Assembly (NCBI GenBank): GCA_026770025.1
Contig: JAMXDE010000032.1
Coordinates: 1-64,000 of the forward strand
Direction of reading: 5' to 3'
Source: Craspedostauros australis
Taxonomy: Eukaryota > Bacillariophyta > Bacillariophyceae > Mastogloiales > Achnanthaceae
Length of the DNA: 64,000 nucleotides
The notes under the pieces are model-generated. The model did no database searches and had not been told where the DNA came from. It saw nothing but the letters and a program-made list of their open reading frames with translations. A program made the translations under genes and the position numbers. This document shows positions 1 to 10,437 of the stretch, one piece after another (the stretch's first letter is position 1; each line of letters starts with the position of its first letter).

Positions 1-389
1 CGAACCTAACCTCCTAACCCTAACCCTAACCCGAACCCTAACCCTAACCCTAACCCTAACCCTAACCCCTAACCCTAACCCTAACCCTAACCCTAACCCT
101 AACCCTAACCCTAACCCTAACCCTAACCCTAACCCTAACCCTAACCCTAACCCTAACCCTAACCCTAACCCTAACCCTAACCCTAACCCTAACCCTAACC
201 CTAACCCTAACCCTAACCCTAACCCTAACCCTAACCCTAACCCTAACCCTAACCCTAACCCTAACCCTAACCCTAACCCTAACCCTAACCCTAACCCTAA
301 CCCTAACCCTAACCCTAACCCTAACCCTAACCCTAACCCTAACCCTAACCCTAACCCTAACCCTAACCCTAACCCTAACCCTAACCCTA
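1..389. repeat. Telomeric CCCTAA repeat array
   Basis: Nearly perfect tandem CCCTAA (TTAGGG on the minus strand), with a few variant units in the first 70 bases. The C-rich strand runs 5' to 3' inward from base 1, as expected at a left chromosome end whose G-rich strand ends outward. It marks the window as a true chromosome end. TTAGGG telomeres occur in many eukaryote lineages and do not identify the organism. Confidence 0.97.
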
Positions 390-455
390 AGCTTACAGGT
401 TACTGTAAACCCTAACCTTAACCACCCCTAACCCTAACCCTAACCCTAACCCTAG
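390..455. repeat. Degenerate telomere-subtelomere junction
   Basis: The array is broken by AAGCTTACAGGTTACTGTAAA and then resumes as irregular CCCTAA units to about 453. This is the usual look of the inner edge of a telomere, where older repeats have diverged. Confidence 0.8.
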
Positions 456-1145
456 CTATAGCCGCAATAGTGTCCGCAGGTGCAACCAATCAAACCCTAA
501 TGTACGAGGATTTAACACGGTGACGTACGACGGCCAGACCGAAGTTTGGGTCGATTGACGGTCGACGTACAGACGTTTGTATGGGCACTCAATACACACG
601 GTCGACGTACGGACGTTTTTGTATGGAAAATGTCGATGATCCGCAACTCCCCGAAAGTGCGGACGAATGTTCAACATCCGCAACTCCCAAACAACACGAG
701 ATACTACGAGCCACGCGATACACCGTGTTAAACATGTACAGCACGATATGCCATGGTGAGCACATGTTCAAGTACATCTATGTGTACACACACACGCACC
801 ACGTCCATACGTACACATCAACACCTCTGCCACCTTCAACGGACCTCTACAGCCTGAGATATTGATGATCAAAGTACTCAACATCAACCAGTACTTGCAA
901 TACACGGTGTCATGTCCATGTAAGCACACGCACATGTTCACCATGACCATACACACGTGTGACAACAAGAACCACACTCTGAATCAACTTGGTGATGGAG
1001 ATAGTGATGCATGTGTACAACACAAACAACATGTGATAACACGTGCAACCGTGTTAATGTGAGATGAACATCGTCAATGTGAGATGAACTATCTGTCAAC
1101 ATCAAATGAACTATCTGTCAACATCAAATGAACTATTGTTAACAC
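456..1145. other. Subtelomeric spacer with 22-bp tandem repeat
   Basis: No supported gene. The stretch is rich in short CA- and GT-containing motifs. A 22-bp unit beginning ATGAACTATCTGTC is repeated head to tail at 1084-1105 and 1106-1127, with a partial third copy to 1136. All reading frames here are short. Confidence 0.7.
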
Positions 1146-1282
1146 ATTCCAACTACAGGAGGATGGCACAAGTCCCATGAAATGGCTGACTTGTGGGGGA
1201 GGAGGGGGAACAACACCATTCCAACTACAGGAGGATGGCACAAGTCCCATGAAATGGCTGACTTGTGGGGGAGGAGGGGGAA
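1146..1282. repeat. 72-bp tandem duplication
   Basis: A unit starting ATTCCAACTACAGGAGG and ending in GGGGGAGGAGGGGGAA occurs at 1146-1210 and again from 1218 to 1282, a period of 72 bp. The copies look identical over about 65 bases, so the duplication is recent or homogenised. Confidence 0.9.
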
Positions 1283-1298
1283 ACCATCAACTGTGATA

Positions 1299-1300
<2 letters not shown>

Positions 1301-1349
<49 letters not shown>
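1301..1349. repeat. (CA)n microsatellite
   Basis: About 24 uninterrupted CA dinucleotides directly after the 72-bp duplication. A simple-sequence repeat with no coding content. Confidence 0.97.
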
Positions 1350-1352
<3 letters not shown>

Positions 1353-1689
1353 CACATGGTGCAACCAGCCACAACATTCAACAACACGTGAGACCATGAT
1401 GCAACAGTCAACACCAAATGAACCAACGATATCACCCGAAACAGCGTACCTACCACCAATCGAGTTGCACAGGAGTGCAATCATGATGCTTCAACACGGT
1501 TTCCACACAGATCAGTCTACGTTGGTGGAATCTAGATGTACTGAAAGTATGACAAACTTCCAGTTTTGTTAAACCCTAAGGGAGCATATCCGAAGATGAA
1601 CCACACAACTTGGCTGCAGTCTCAACCACTCTGTCCAGAAGTCCATACGAAGGCACTTGCATTCTCGTCGTACAGCTCGTCGAGTATTC

Positions 1690-1997
1690 TAAACTTGTCT
1701 TGTTCGAGGCCAGCTCATCAAGGAAACGTTATGTGCGAACTACAACGAAGACTCGGTGATGCCATACTTGGCTGCCTGGAACGTCTGTGTCTGCAGAAGG
1801 GGGCGTCCTGTGTCTTCGTTCTCAGCGCGCAGACGACGGAATGGTTCATCGAATGCGGATTCGACGAGGTCGAGGTCAGCTGGCTGTCACCCAGCCATCA
1901 CACCGCGTACGATACCAAGCGCAATAACTTGATTTGCCTGAAGAAGATCACCAGCGTTCGAGATTTGGATGCCTCCGAAATGTGGTGTAATAGATAG
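1690..1997 (+). pseudogene. N-acetylglutamate synthase-like GNAT, C-terminal remnant
   Basis: The last roughly 100 codons of this open frame read like the C-terminal half of an ArgA-type amino-acid N-acetyltransferase, the enzyme that acetylates glutamate in arginine synthesis. Visible family features are a helix with GDAILGCLERL, a strand ending FVLSAQTTEWF, the following ECGF turn, and the closing YDTKRNNLI segment that corresponds to the YN-QR-S segment of the family. The amino-acid-kinase-like part and the acetyl-CoA loop are absent. The frame's upstream end has no convincing start, and an AG at about 1749 could be a splice acceptor. Lying under 1.7 kb from the telomere, it is most simply a truncated gene copy, although a final exon of a gene cut by the chromosome end is possible. 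Confidence 0.5.
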
Positions 1998-2756
1998 ATT
2001 ACACAAGAAAGGTGCAGTGGGCGCAATTCGCACAATGCGTTCATATCATATAATAGGTGCTGCACTAGCACATCACAACATAGCATAGTATAGCATACGA
2101 GCATTGTATGGTGTGTATTCGTTGCGCTCTGTTCTACTCTGCTCCACCAATACATGACGATCGTGCTAGTGGCAGTGCCGTCGGCAGGGCACGAGCAGAG
2201 ATGAATGATCAGAGGATGCATCGTTGGTGCTCCAGTGACGAGTACAGACGCGTGGACTTGACGGCAGCAAAGATCGCGAGGATTGCACATGTGTGATGAA
2301 AAGGAAGTGGAGTACTGGCATGGCATGATGTGGTACAGATGTACAAGTGCGGTGACAACAAAGAGGAGCCTTTGCCATTCGATTGGTTTGTGCAACACAC
2401 ACCGATTGTGTTGGCGCCCCGATCGACGCAGTTGGGGCCTTGGAGCGTATTTTCTGTGTGGTTCGGCTGGAATTTTTCCGACCTGAGCGGCACGACACAA
2501 CGTGATGGCTCCACAACGCGATGGCTCCACAATGCGCGCACCATTCACGACACAAAAATAACGGTCCGCGTCACACAATTCACATCACTCATCACTCATC
2601 ACAAAACACAAAACAAACATCATACACCACACATCACATCACAAAACACAACACATCACACCACAATCCTCCATGCCATCAAGCAGACGATGTGCACACA
2701 ACCATTCGAATCACAGGTGCACCTGCAACATGCAATACTACTAATACGATTTGCAG
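1998..2756. other. Subtelomeric spacer, no gene seen
   Basis: Open frames on both strands here overlap each other, are unrelated to known families and have low-complexity composition (CACA-rich around 2570-2670). I see no supported gene or RNA. Confidence 0.5.
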
Positions 2757-3482
2757 TTACATCTCTGCTGTGTTGGCATCCTGCTCTGCTTTGCTGTGAT
2801 GCTCGGTCTTGCCAACGAACATGGTCACTTCGAATGTGCTCATGGTGGGTGCTGCCTCAGTCTTGCTGTTGTTGTTGTGAGGCCCACTGATCTCGGCTTT
2901 GCTCTTGCTGGGCTTCTTCTTCTTCTTGCCTTTCTTCTGTTGCTCAGCCTCCTCATTGGCTCTGGTGGTCGCGACGATTTGCTTCTCCAGCAACGGAATG
3001 AGGCTGCTGGTTGTTGGCAGGTTCGTTTTAAGGCATTGCAGACCACTGACAGCCATCACCTTGAGCGCATCATCGTACATACCTTTGATGTCGGGCTTGG
3101 CGTATTTGAAGCCAGCTGATTCGTCTTTCTTACCTGTTGCAGTTGGTTTCTTGGAAGCATTGTTGGTTGCCTCATCATCCTCCTCCAACGTGAAGTCCGT
3201 GTGAGACACAGTCACACCGATCTCATTGCCGTTCTTGTCAGTTTCGGTGAACGTTTGCTTCCGCACGTTCATGTTCAGTCCCTTGCGCTCCGTCACAAAT
3301 TCGTCACCTCCTTCTGCAGCACAAATTGCGTAGGCGATCTGATGGTGGCGAACATACGCGCGAGCTACCTTGTCCAGCCCAAATTGCTCCCAACAGGTTT
3401 TGCAAGCACCCCACAACGCATCAGTGGTGAACATGCGACTCCCGTGGTGCTTACCTTGATGCGCTGACACGTGTTTCGACAT
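2757..3482 (-). CDS. Hypothetical lysine-rich protein beside the foldback element
   Basis: I do not recognise this 241-residue reading frame. The first ATG is at 3482; the frame stays open upstream into the inverted repeat. The N-terminal half is the more protein-like, with a cysteine pair (ACKTC) and a well-mixed stretch around KVARAYVRHHQIAYAI. The middle is acidic (LEEDDE) and the C-terminal third has a basic run of lysines followed by an asparagine-rich segment. It starts nine bases outside the left arm of the 3491-8201 element and reads away from it, so it may be a 3' part of an older mobile-element gene cut by that insertion. A GGTAAG near 3452 could be a splice donor. No function can be assigned. 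Confidence 0.4.
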   Translation of the reverse strand: MSKHVSAHQGKHHGSRMFTTDALWGACKTCWEQFGLDKVARAYVRHHQIAYAICAAEGGDEFVTERKGLNMNVRKQTFTETDKNGNEIGVTVSHTDFTLEEDDEATNNASKKPTATGKKDESAGFKYAKPDIKGMYDDALKVMAVSGLQCLKTNLPTTSSLIPLLEKQIVATTRANEEAEQQKKGKKKKKPSKSKAEISGPHNNNSKTEAAPTMSTFEVTMFVGKTEHHSKAEQDANTAEM

Positions 3483-3490
3483 CGCTGGGA

Positions 3491-3689
3491 ATATCCGTAA
3501 GGAATTTTTCGGGACTGAGGAGTCCACTTACGGCTAAGTGGATTCCTCAGTCCACTTACCATTTTTGTTGTTTCGTAAGTGGACTCCTCAGTCCAGTTAC
3601 CGTAAGTGGACTGAGGAGTCCACTTACGACCACAAAAAAAGTAGTCGAATTTCGCTCATCTGAGAAAAGACTACTTCGACCACCCCACC
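3491..3689 (+). repeat. Left inverted-repeat arm with four palindromes
   Basis: Contains four copies of a 26-bp palindrome GTAAGTGGACT-CCTC-AGTCCACTTAC or its reverse: 3512-3531 (partial), 3535-3559, 3575-3600 and 3602-3627. A larger hairpin follows, with AAGTAGTC paired to GACTACTT at about 3637-3680. Pairs with 8003-8201 in inverted orientation. Confidence 0.9.
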
Positions 3690-3959
3690 CTGTCACATTT
3701 TTTGGATTCTTCGTGTTGTTGCGTGTAAACTTGTGCACACAGCGATTTTGCATTGAGACGCACCTCCTCCGTTCTTTCCTTACACAAATACTCTCTCCAT
3801 CCCTACAATAACAGCAATCAACACTGACTCTACTCTGCATTAAATTGTCTTTCTCTACTGTTATGATACTGTTGTGCTTCTGTTATGCTACTGTTATGCT
3901 ACAGTCATCCTTGTGAGCCTCTTGTGCGTGGAATACGTTGGTGTACATTATTCGTATTG

Positions 3960-6900
3960 CATATCATCGTTTCTGCTTCTTTCCATGCAGACCGTGAGTT
4001 ATGACCTCTATATCTCTGCTCTGGATCCTGGCTTCAGCGGCTGCCTTGTGCGCAGCTTGTATTGCTGCTTCCAGATTCAGGACAGGCACCCTTGAGCTAA
4101 TTATTGTGGCCGTGTTTGTTTGATGTGCCTTGGCAGTGGTGGCTTCACCATCGGCATTGTCATTGCTTTCGTTGCTCATCTCTCTTGCTATCTCTGTTAC
4201 TGCATTTGTAGCTGTGGTAGTTGTCTCATCTGTGTTTGCGCTGATAAAGACGTTCATTGTGGTGGCTTCTCTCATTGATGCTGGGCCTTCACCTTCTCTA
4301 CCCATTCGACAGGCTCCTTGTGCACAATTCGATGACATAAGTTGTGAACAATGATTGCGTCCGCTCCTTTTGCGACGCTTCTTAATGCCATGGTTAGGGC
4401 AATGCCACATGTCATGAGCCACTCCTGTTTGTCAGCTTCGATGTATCAGCAAGCATACAAGTTGCATCCTGGACAGATCCAGTGTCTACACACTGAACAG
4501 GCAACACAGGTTCCCCTCATGTCTGGACAGTACCTTGCTGCATGCTCACCCTGCCGCAATCATTTGGTCATTTTGATCTCCTCCTTGGGATCCATCATGG
4601 ATAAGCTGGCAAGCATTCCTTTTTATTTTGATGGTCCTCGGGGCATCCCCATGGCTGCATCTCGCCATCTTCGACGGATGACCCGCCTGCTGGAATGATA
4701 TCAGTGTTGTGGGTCGCTGTCTCCGTGCCTCCCTTTTGTTTCTTGCCCTTTCTTTTGTCTGCAGCCATGACTGCAAGCAACTTGCGCAACCGAGCAATGA
4801 TTCATCCCATCAACTTGTTCAGGCTTCACTCATGATTTACTCTGCTGGGATAATGTTCGATGGTGCCAGTGTGGCCTGCTTCAATTTCACGCTCGGAGTG
4901 TGCCTCTGTTGTGTAGTGAATCAATCAATGCAGTGCCACAAACATGGTTTGTAGCTGTCAACCGACTGCTATGCAATGGATTGTTGCAATGAGTGGGGAT
5001 GCTTCGTGCTGCTGGATGAGCTTTGTTGTTATGTTAGACCCACCATTCAGGCATTTCCATACAGCACAGTTCAGGGGAGGAACGTCTTCACTGGAGGTAC
5101 TGGGAAAGCAAGAATGTTGTGGTGGGTTTGTCAAGTCTTCTTGTGATGGAATACACCATCCCCTGTGATGTTCCGCAGGTTCTTGCTTGCCCTGCAGCAC
5201 TTGTTCGTCTTTGGGTTCAGCTTGAGAAACTCTGTATGGAGCGTCTTGGATGATTGCTGATCTACCTCTGGAATTTCGGGGAAGGCAAACGCCAAGAGCA
5301 AACGGGATACATCTTCAGGAACGTTCTCAGAATGATGCAAGAGGCCAAGGGAAAACCTTGTTCCTACAATGCACAGGATGTTTCCCTTTTTGTCTCCTGT
5401 CACCCAATCGAGCGTTCATGTGAGTCAGTGGTTGTGGAAAAGGGATCCACAGTTGTGTGAGAAGACAGATGAGGTTGGTACGGAACAAGGTGAAGCCATT
5501 CGGACATGGAGAACCTGTGTTGCATTTGCCACAAGGCACACTTACCGATCACAATCAGAGCTCCTCTCACACCATAGACACATATGCATGGTGAAGCACC
5601 TGAATCATTTCTTCGTCTGCCCGGAAGAGTGAGCGATACATTACATCTTGTGCATTCAGATATAGATGGGTGCTAGTTGGGAAATTGTGCAAACGTTCCA
5701 CATTTCCGATGCGACTCCCCTTTCAGTTTTTGTGTTCTGAGTTGTTCTCGTCTTCATCTCTACAATGAATACCTCATTGTGTGCATCATTGGTTGGATCC
5801 CCCACAATGCTCAGGAAATCGATGGAGGCACGTACGTAGGTTTTGATCTGTTCCGGACAAGGCCAGCATGAAATGCGGCCTTGATGGTCGTGTTGATTCC
5901 ACCCACATGTTCGCAGTCCATGGCTGCTCTCATCAGTAGTTCCTCGTTTGCGTGTCCCAGACGTGTGTAGGCATAGGATTTACCATGCCAGGCCTTCATG
6001 AACCATGCCTGCAAAGCCGTCTTTGCAAGTCGTTGCCGCAGTTCCAGCAACTGGGGTGATGCGGTACCATCACTTCCATTGCTGAGCACATCATTTTCAT
6101 TGTGTTCTCCTTGTGTATCAGTCTGGAGACTGGAGTTACTGTTCCTTGTTGCTGCTGTGGCTTAGTCTGCATTATTGGATGGGGATGAAGGATTGCTGTG
6201 CTCTGAGCTACCTCTATTTTTGCGTGCAGCTGTGCTATCATCTGGTAGGCATGCGTCAGTGAATGCTGATGTGTCTGCAGCCTCTGCTCTACTGGAAGCA
6301 CCTGCATTCGACGCGGATGTGGCAGTAGTGGGTGGACCAGAGGCAGATGTGCTCGATGCTGCAGTGTTGGAAGCTGGCGTGCCTGATGTGCAAGGGGTTG
6401 GTGTGTTGAATGTGGACAATGTGGATTGTGAGGCAGGTGAGCCTGAAGTCTTGGGTGCAGATGCTGCAGCTGCAGCTTCTTCAGTGAGGTGTGTGTTGCA
6501 TGCCGAAGTTTGAAGATATGGAGGATTGAGCTGGAGATGAAGGGAGAGCAAAAGTGCTGACGACTGAGGTTGTAGATGTTCAAGTCTGCTGAGCAGACAA
6601 AGATTGTCCTTGATGGCAGTGGACGGACTTTGTGCGCCTTGATGCTGGTGTGAGTCGAGATGGCCTCGTCCATCTAGAAGCAGATGACCTCGTGCTGTGC
6701 GTTGTAGATGCGGATGGAGGAGGAGCTGATGTGGCAGACATCAATGCAGACGATGTGAATGAAGGGGAGGCACAACAACTGCATGTACTAGGTGCAATTG
6801 TATACCTGCCAGAGTCGCAGTTGATGCTGGCTGCAGCATCACTTGACTGCTGGGTTGCAGCAGCCTGGGCAACACTGACTCCCTTCTCACGGGCGATGCC

Positions 6901-7740
6901 GTGCGGGTCCTGCAGTTGTTTGTTGTCTGGCTAGGAGATGGGATGGAATGGTTTGGATTGGTCGAAGCAGCCATCATTGCAGTCTTGTAGAGGATGTCCA
7001 TGTCCTTTGAAAGCTGCTTCATGCACAGCCGTTGAAAACAGTTTGGCGGCATTGTGCAGTGCTTGCGATTTGCCTTCCCATGGGTGCTCAGGGTGAGGCT
7101 GAGCTTTTTTGCAACGTCTTGGCTGGACGCTTGTTTCATTGCGCGAGCGCAGACAGGTGCAGACTTTCTGCTGAGCAGTCATCCTTTGACCATTGCGCAA
7201 CAGAGGCTCGCAGGTTGGCCTCCAATTTCGATGAGTTGTCTTGTTCATTTGTGAGCCCCTTGTAGTGCACCTTTGCATCAAGCAAGGCCTTTCCCACAGC
7301 AACACAAACTCTGCTGCATTGGGATCCAGCATCTTCCATTGCAGGCCCATAGAAGCCACTCGTTCTGGTTCTGTCAGAGCTGGTTGTTCAACAGTTCCGG
7401 ATGTGCCGGTTGCAGATGTGCTGGTTGTAGTTGTGTTAGTGTGAGCATCATTGGGGATGATGATGTTGGCGGCAGCAACAATGGCAGCAATCAGCATGGC
7501 TGCTGGTGCATTGTTGGCCACATGAGCATTGCCAACAAGGTAGACTCCAGTATCAACGTTGTTGGCGTCAACATTGCTTTCGTTGTGGACACCAAGGATG
7601 TCATCATTGTTGTCACTGTCAAGATGGATTGGGGTATCAACAACCCAGTCTTCGTATGAACTGTCGGTGTCATTGTCGCTGTGGTTGGTGGCGTCTGCTA
7701 TGTGCTCGATGAGGGATGCGATGTCAGGCAAAGTACTTAC
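3960..7740 (-). pseudogene. Broken coding remnant inside the foldback-like element
   Basis: Coding-like stretches follow each other on the minus strand but change frame repeatedly. They include 6931-7731 (acidic, SSYEDWVVD), 7136-7339, 6741-7139, 5811-6089 (RQRLAKTALQAWF), 5131-5403 (ENVPEDVSRLL) and 3964-4422. Between 7340 and 6741 the apparent coding frame steps through all three frames, which fits indel decay. Some breaks could instead be introns: a CGGTAAGT occurs near 5545. I do not recognise the protein family. The region is inside matching inverted repeats, so it is most likely the decayed gene of that element. Confidence 0.35.
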
Positions 7741-8002
7741 GATGAAACAAGCTTCTTGAAGCTGGTGGGAACCTAAACAGTGTTATAGTAGAGGAACATT
7801 TGATGATGAAAGACGTTGATGGTACTGAAGGGAACGGCAATTACGATAAAAAGCTTGTGGTTGCACACAAAGTTGTTGTGTTACCGTCTACAAGTCTATT
7901 GAAGTCCAAGGATGCGGTTGACAACACGTAAATCAACGCGACAAAATACGAAGCCAGCATCACAACCAGAACGCAACCGAGAGAAACAGGGAATTTGGAG
8001 GA

Positions 8003-8201
8003 GGTGGAGTGGTCAAAGTAGTCTTTTCTCAGATGAGCGAAATTTGACTACTTTTTTTGTGGTCGTAAGTGGACTCCTCAGTCCACTTACGGTAACTGGA
8101 CTGAGGAGTCCACTTACGAAGCCCAAAAATGCAAGGGGGTCGTAAGTGGACTCACCAGTCCACTTACGAAAACGCCCACACAAAAAATTCCTTACGGATA
8201 T
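8003..8201 (-). repeat. Right inverted-repeat arm with three palindromes
   Basis: Inverted counterpart of 3491-3689. Palindromic units lie at 8065-8090, 8092-8117 and 8142-8167, and the AAGTAGTC/GACTACTT hairpin at about 8016-8052. Small differences from the left arm, including one fewer palindrome, show the arms have diverged. Confidence 0.9.
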
Positions 8202-8610
8202 CCAGTTGCACGCAAGTCCAATGCGCGTAAAGTCGTACTTGACTGCAGCATACAACAACGCACAGCGCGCAGCGAAGAAAACAACCGTGGCACCAAATGC
8301 GACCAACAACAACACCAAAATGGCATCGACATCACCATCGTCACCACCATCACCATCGCCGCCTGCAACAGCAACAACCGCAATTGTGGCGGAAGCAACA
8401 GATACGACGCAAACAGAACAGCAGCACAGGGAAGAAGAGGAAGAGATGGAAGAAGAGGAACGAGAGCACAGAATGTGGTGTGAGGCCAACACCACCAAGG
8501 CACATGCAGAGAACGAAGAGATGGTCCCAGAAGAAGTGAGGGATGCGATTCGGACGAGGATGAGAACGAGACTGTTGGCGAAAATGGAGGAAAAAAATAG
8601 GACTAATTAA
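8196..8610 (+). pseudogene. C-terminal remnant of an element-A-type protein (element B)
   Basis: From about codon 17 of this frame the product aligns with the C-terminus of the large element A protein: QLHASPMRVKSYL against QLHANPMRVKASL, then a lysine/alanine-rich stretch, a threonine-rich linker, an EEEE-rich helix, and REHRMWCEAN against ELDHQMWCDAD. The rest of the protein is missing because the foldback-like element ends at 8201. The stop codon TAA is the last three bases of the TTAA at 8607-8610, the target site of element A. The fragment is on the opposite strand to A's gene, so it belongs to a second, older copy of the family. Confidence 0.8.
8607..8610. repeat. TTAA target duplication, left
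   Basis: TTAA immediately outside the left tip of element A; it matches 22100-22103. Its last three bases are the stop codon of the element B remnant. Confidence 0.8.
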
Positions 8611-8766
8611 GAGCCCGATCAGTGAGTCGACCTGCACTTTGAAATGGACCTCCAGAAATTTTCTCTCCTACAAACTAACCAAGCACATATTCGTAATCCT
8701 TGTAGGTCTAATACAAATAATTAACCATTACATTTTTGAATCAGATCCTACTTTAAGTTTTATGGA
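8611..8766 (+). repeat. Element A left terminal inverted repeat
   Basis: Reads inward GAGCCCGATCAGTG..., and its reverse complement aligns end to end with 21944-22099. Shared internal landmarks are GGATTACGAATATGTGCTTGG and CCATAAAACTTAAA. The outer 45 bases are identical and the inner part has diverged. Confidence 0.88.
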
Positions 8767-9046
8767 CCGATGGATATGCGCAATTTTCGATCTCTTTCGT
8801 GTTTCGGCCTCTTGCTTACGACTACATCGATCCAATTTAACCCTTTGCTGTTCTTTGTTTCAGCAACTTTGTTCCGATTTTGAATTGTTTAGTCTCTTTT
8901 TCAGGTGTTCGGATGAGGCCATCCAACAGTCCATCCACGATAGCACTAGTTGTAGAATGTTGGGGGAAGCGGTTAATCCACGTTTACGTTACTTACACCA
9001 TGTGCTTGTCCAATCCGTCATCGACGTCACGAAATTGGATACTTCG

Positions 9047-9420
9047 TCATGAAGCACCAATGATATCACGATGCACAACATCATCAGGTCTGCTTCGTCG
9101 TGGCGAAGTGATTGAGTGGGGTTGGTACTCCTCGAGTGTTTTGTGTCGTGGTCTTTTTGGACAGTCGGTACAATTGGAGGTAAATATCCACATCCCCCAA
9201 CATGTGAGGCCGGTTGAGAGTGGCAAACTCGACACACCAACATGGAAGTGGAGCAACACCAAAAAAAATACCACAATGGCCATCGAACGGTATGCTTGGC
9301 GCCGCAACAACCAGCCGGCCAATTCAAGATCCAAGAACATCGCCGTCACCTCCACGCAACGTTTGGTGGGTGGACGAACGGAGGCGGGAAGAGGAGTTGA
9401 TTTGGGGCCGTCGTAGGCCC
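9047..9420 (-). pseudogene. Possible retroelement integrase-region relic
   Basis: Within the 1.8 kb between the stop of the element A gene and its left end, the minus strand encodes a short stretch resembling the zinc-binding and N-terminal integrase region of a copia-type Pol. A possible first histidine lies in LLHFHVG, followed by CTDCPKRPRHKT and then DDVVHRDIIGA, reminiscent of the family's C-x-x-C...K...R...VH-DI-G pattern. The frame then stops and similarity would continue only after shifts. It may equally be chance, since only these short motifs agree. Confidence 0.3.
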
Positions 9421-10437
9421 CAGAAATACGATCACGATTTGGCCCCAAATCGGCTCGTTGGTTTTGGCCTGTGTATGGCACACACAGGCCATATCAGCGC
9501 CTACAGATACGCAAGACGCCTCAGGAAGGCCAAGACAAAGGCACCCTCGAAGTTTGAGGCTCGCGGAGCACCGGGAAGGTGTCCGCACGGAGGAAAAGGT
9601 GGTTCTGAGGAGTTTTGGTTGAGGCTTGCGCGGCACTGGTCGCGTGGCTTTGGCTGCGAGGAGCGATGGGACGACGCCCCTCAATCTCCAAGGCCCCCAT
9701 ACAAGATGCGTGCGGCATCAATTGAAGATGCACGTCGTGAAGTATGCTCTGCTGAAGTTTTCTGAAAGAGGCTGCAGCCGACCATATCTGCAGAATGGTC
9801 ATGTTTGGTTGGAGCAAAAAATGCACCACCACATCATCATCTGGAGGTGTATCACGTCATCCATGCACTCCCAGCCCATTCTGGATGCATCCGCGTGTCG
9901 CCATGGAGTGTGGGAATGCACGAGGAGTGCTTGGAGGGGCTGAACGGATCGTATGGATGAGGTATGGATCCGTATCCATACCGCATCCGGATTGAACACG
10001 TTTTTTGGCAATTGCTCTGTTTCAGTGTGTGGCTGCATTGCTGCATGCAGAGCCAATGTCTGTGGCCAGCCTTCATGGAGTGGATAGCTGGGGGGTATGC
10101 AGAGCGAATGGTATGCACAGTTTGCTGAAATACAAGGATGATGATGATGATCATGTGTGCTCATTGGAGGGCAACATTGTGGCATCAACAATTTTTTCCG
10201 AATCCACCACACAAACACAGCAAACCAACATGATTTCCAAATATATTCTATACTCATTTAACTTTGATATTCTGATTAACAGATAGCCAGGCATCTGAGC
10301 GCAATGTTTAGATTTAATTTTAAACGATGTGTTGTTGAGATATAGCATGACAAGCAGATATTGGATGTGCTTTTTGGACGGCCTCTAGACTCGTTTTAGT
10401 AGCATGGTCTGCCACCCACAAAACTCCACAACTAGTG

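Larger units (their letters stand above)
3491..8201. mobile_element. 4.7-kb foldback-like element with palindrome-bearing inverted repeats
   Basis: The two ends, 3491-3689 and 8003-8201, are inverted copies of one another of equal length. The outermost bases read ATATCCGTAAGGAATTTTT at the left, mirrored as AAAAATTCCTTACGGATAT at the right. Taking CCGTAAGG as the true terminus leaves ATAT (or just TA) on both sides as a possible target duplication. The interior carries broken minus-strand coding sequence. The right end lies inside coding sequence related to the element A protein, so this element disrupted an older copy. Long arms filled with sub-palindromes recall foldback-type DNA transposons, but I cannot assign a superfamily. 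Confidence 0.65.

Noticed and set aside
5369-5632. Plus-strand frame with spaced Cys/His resembling a zinc finger
   Set aside because: The C/H spacing fits no class and the coding signal of the region is on the minus strand.
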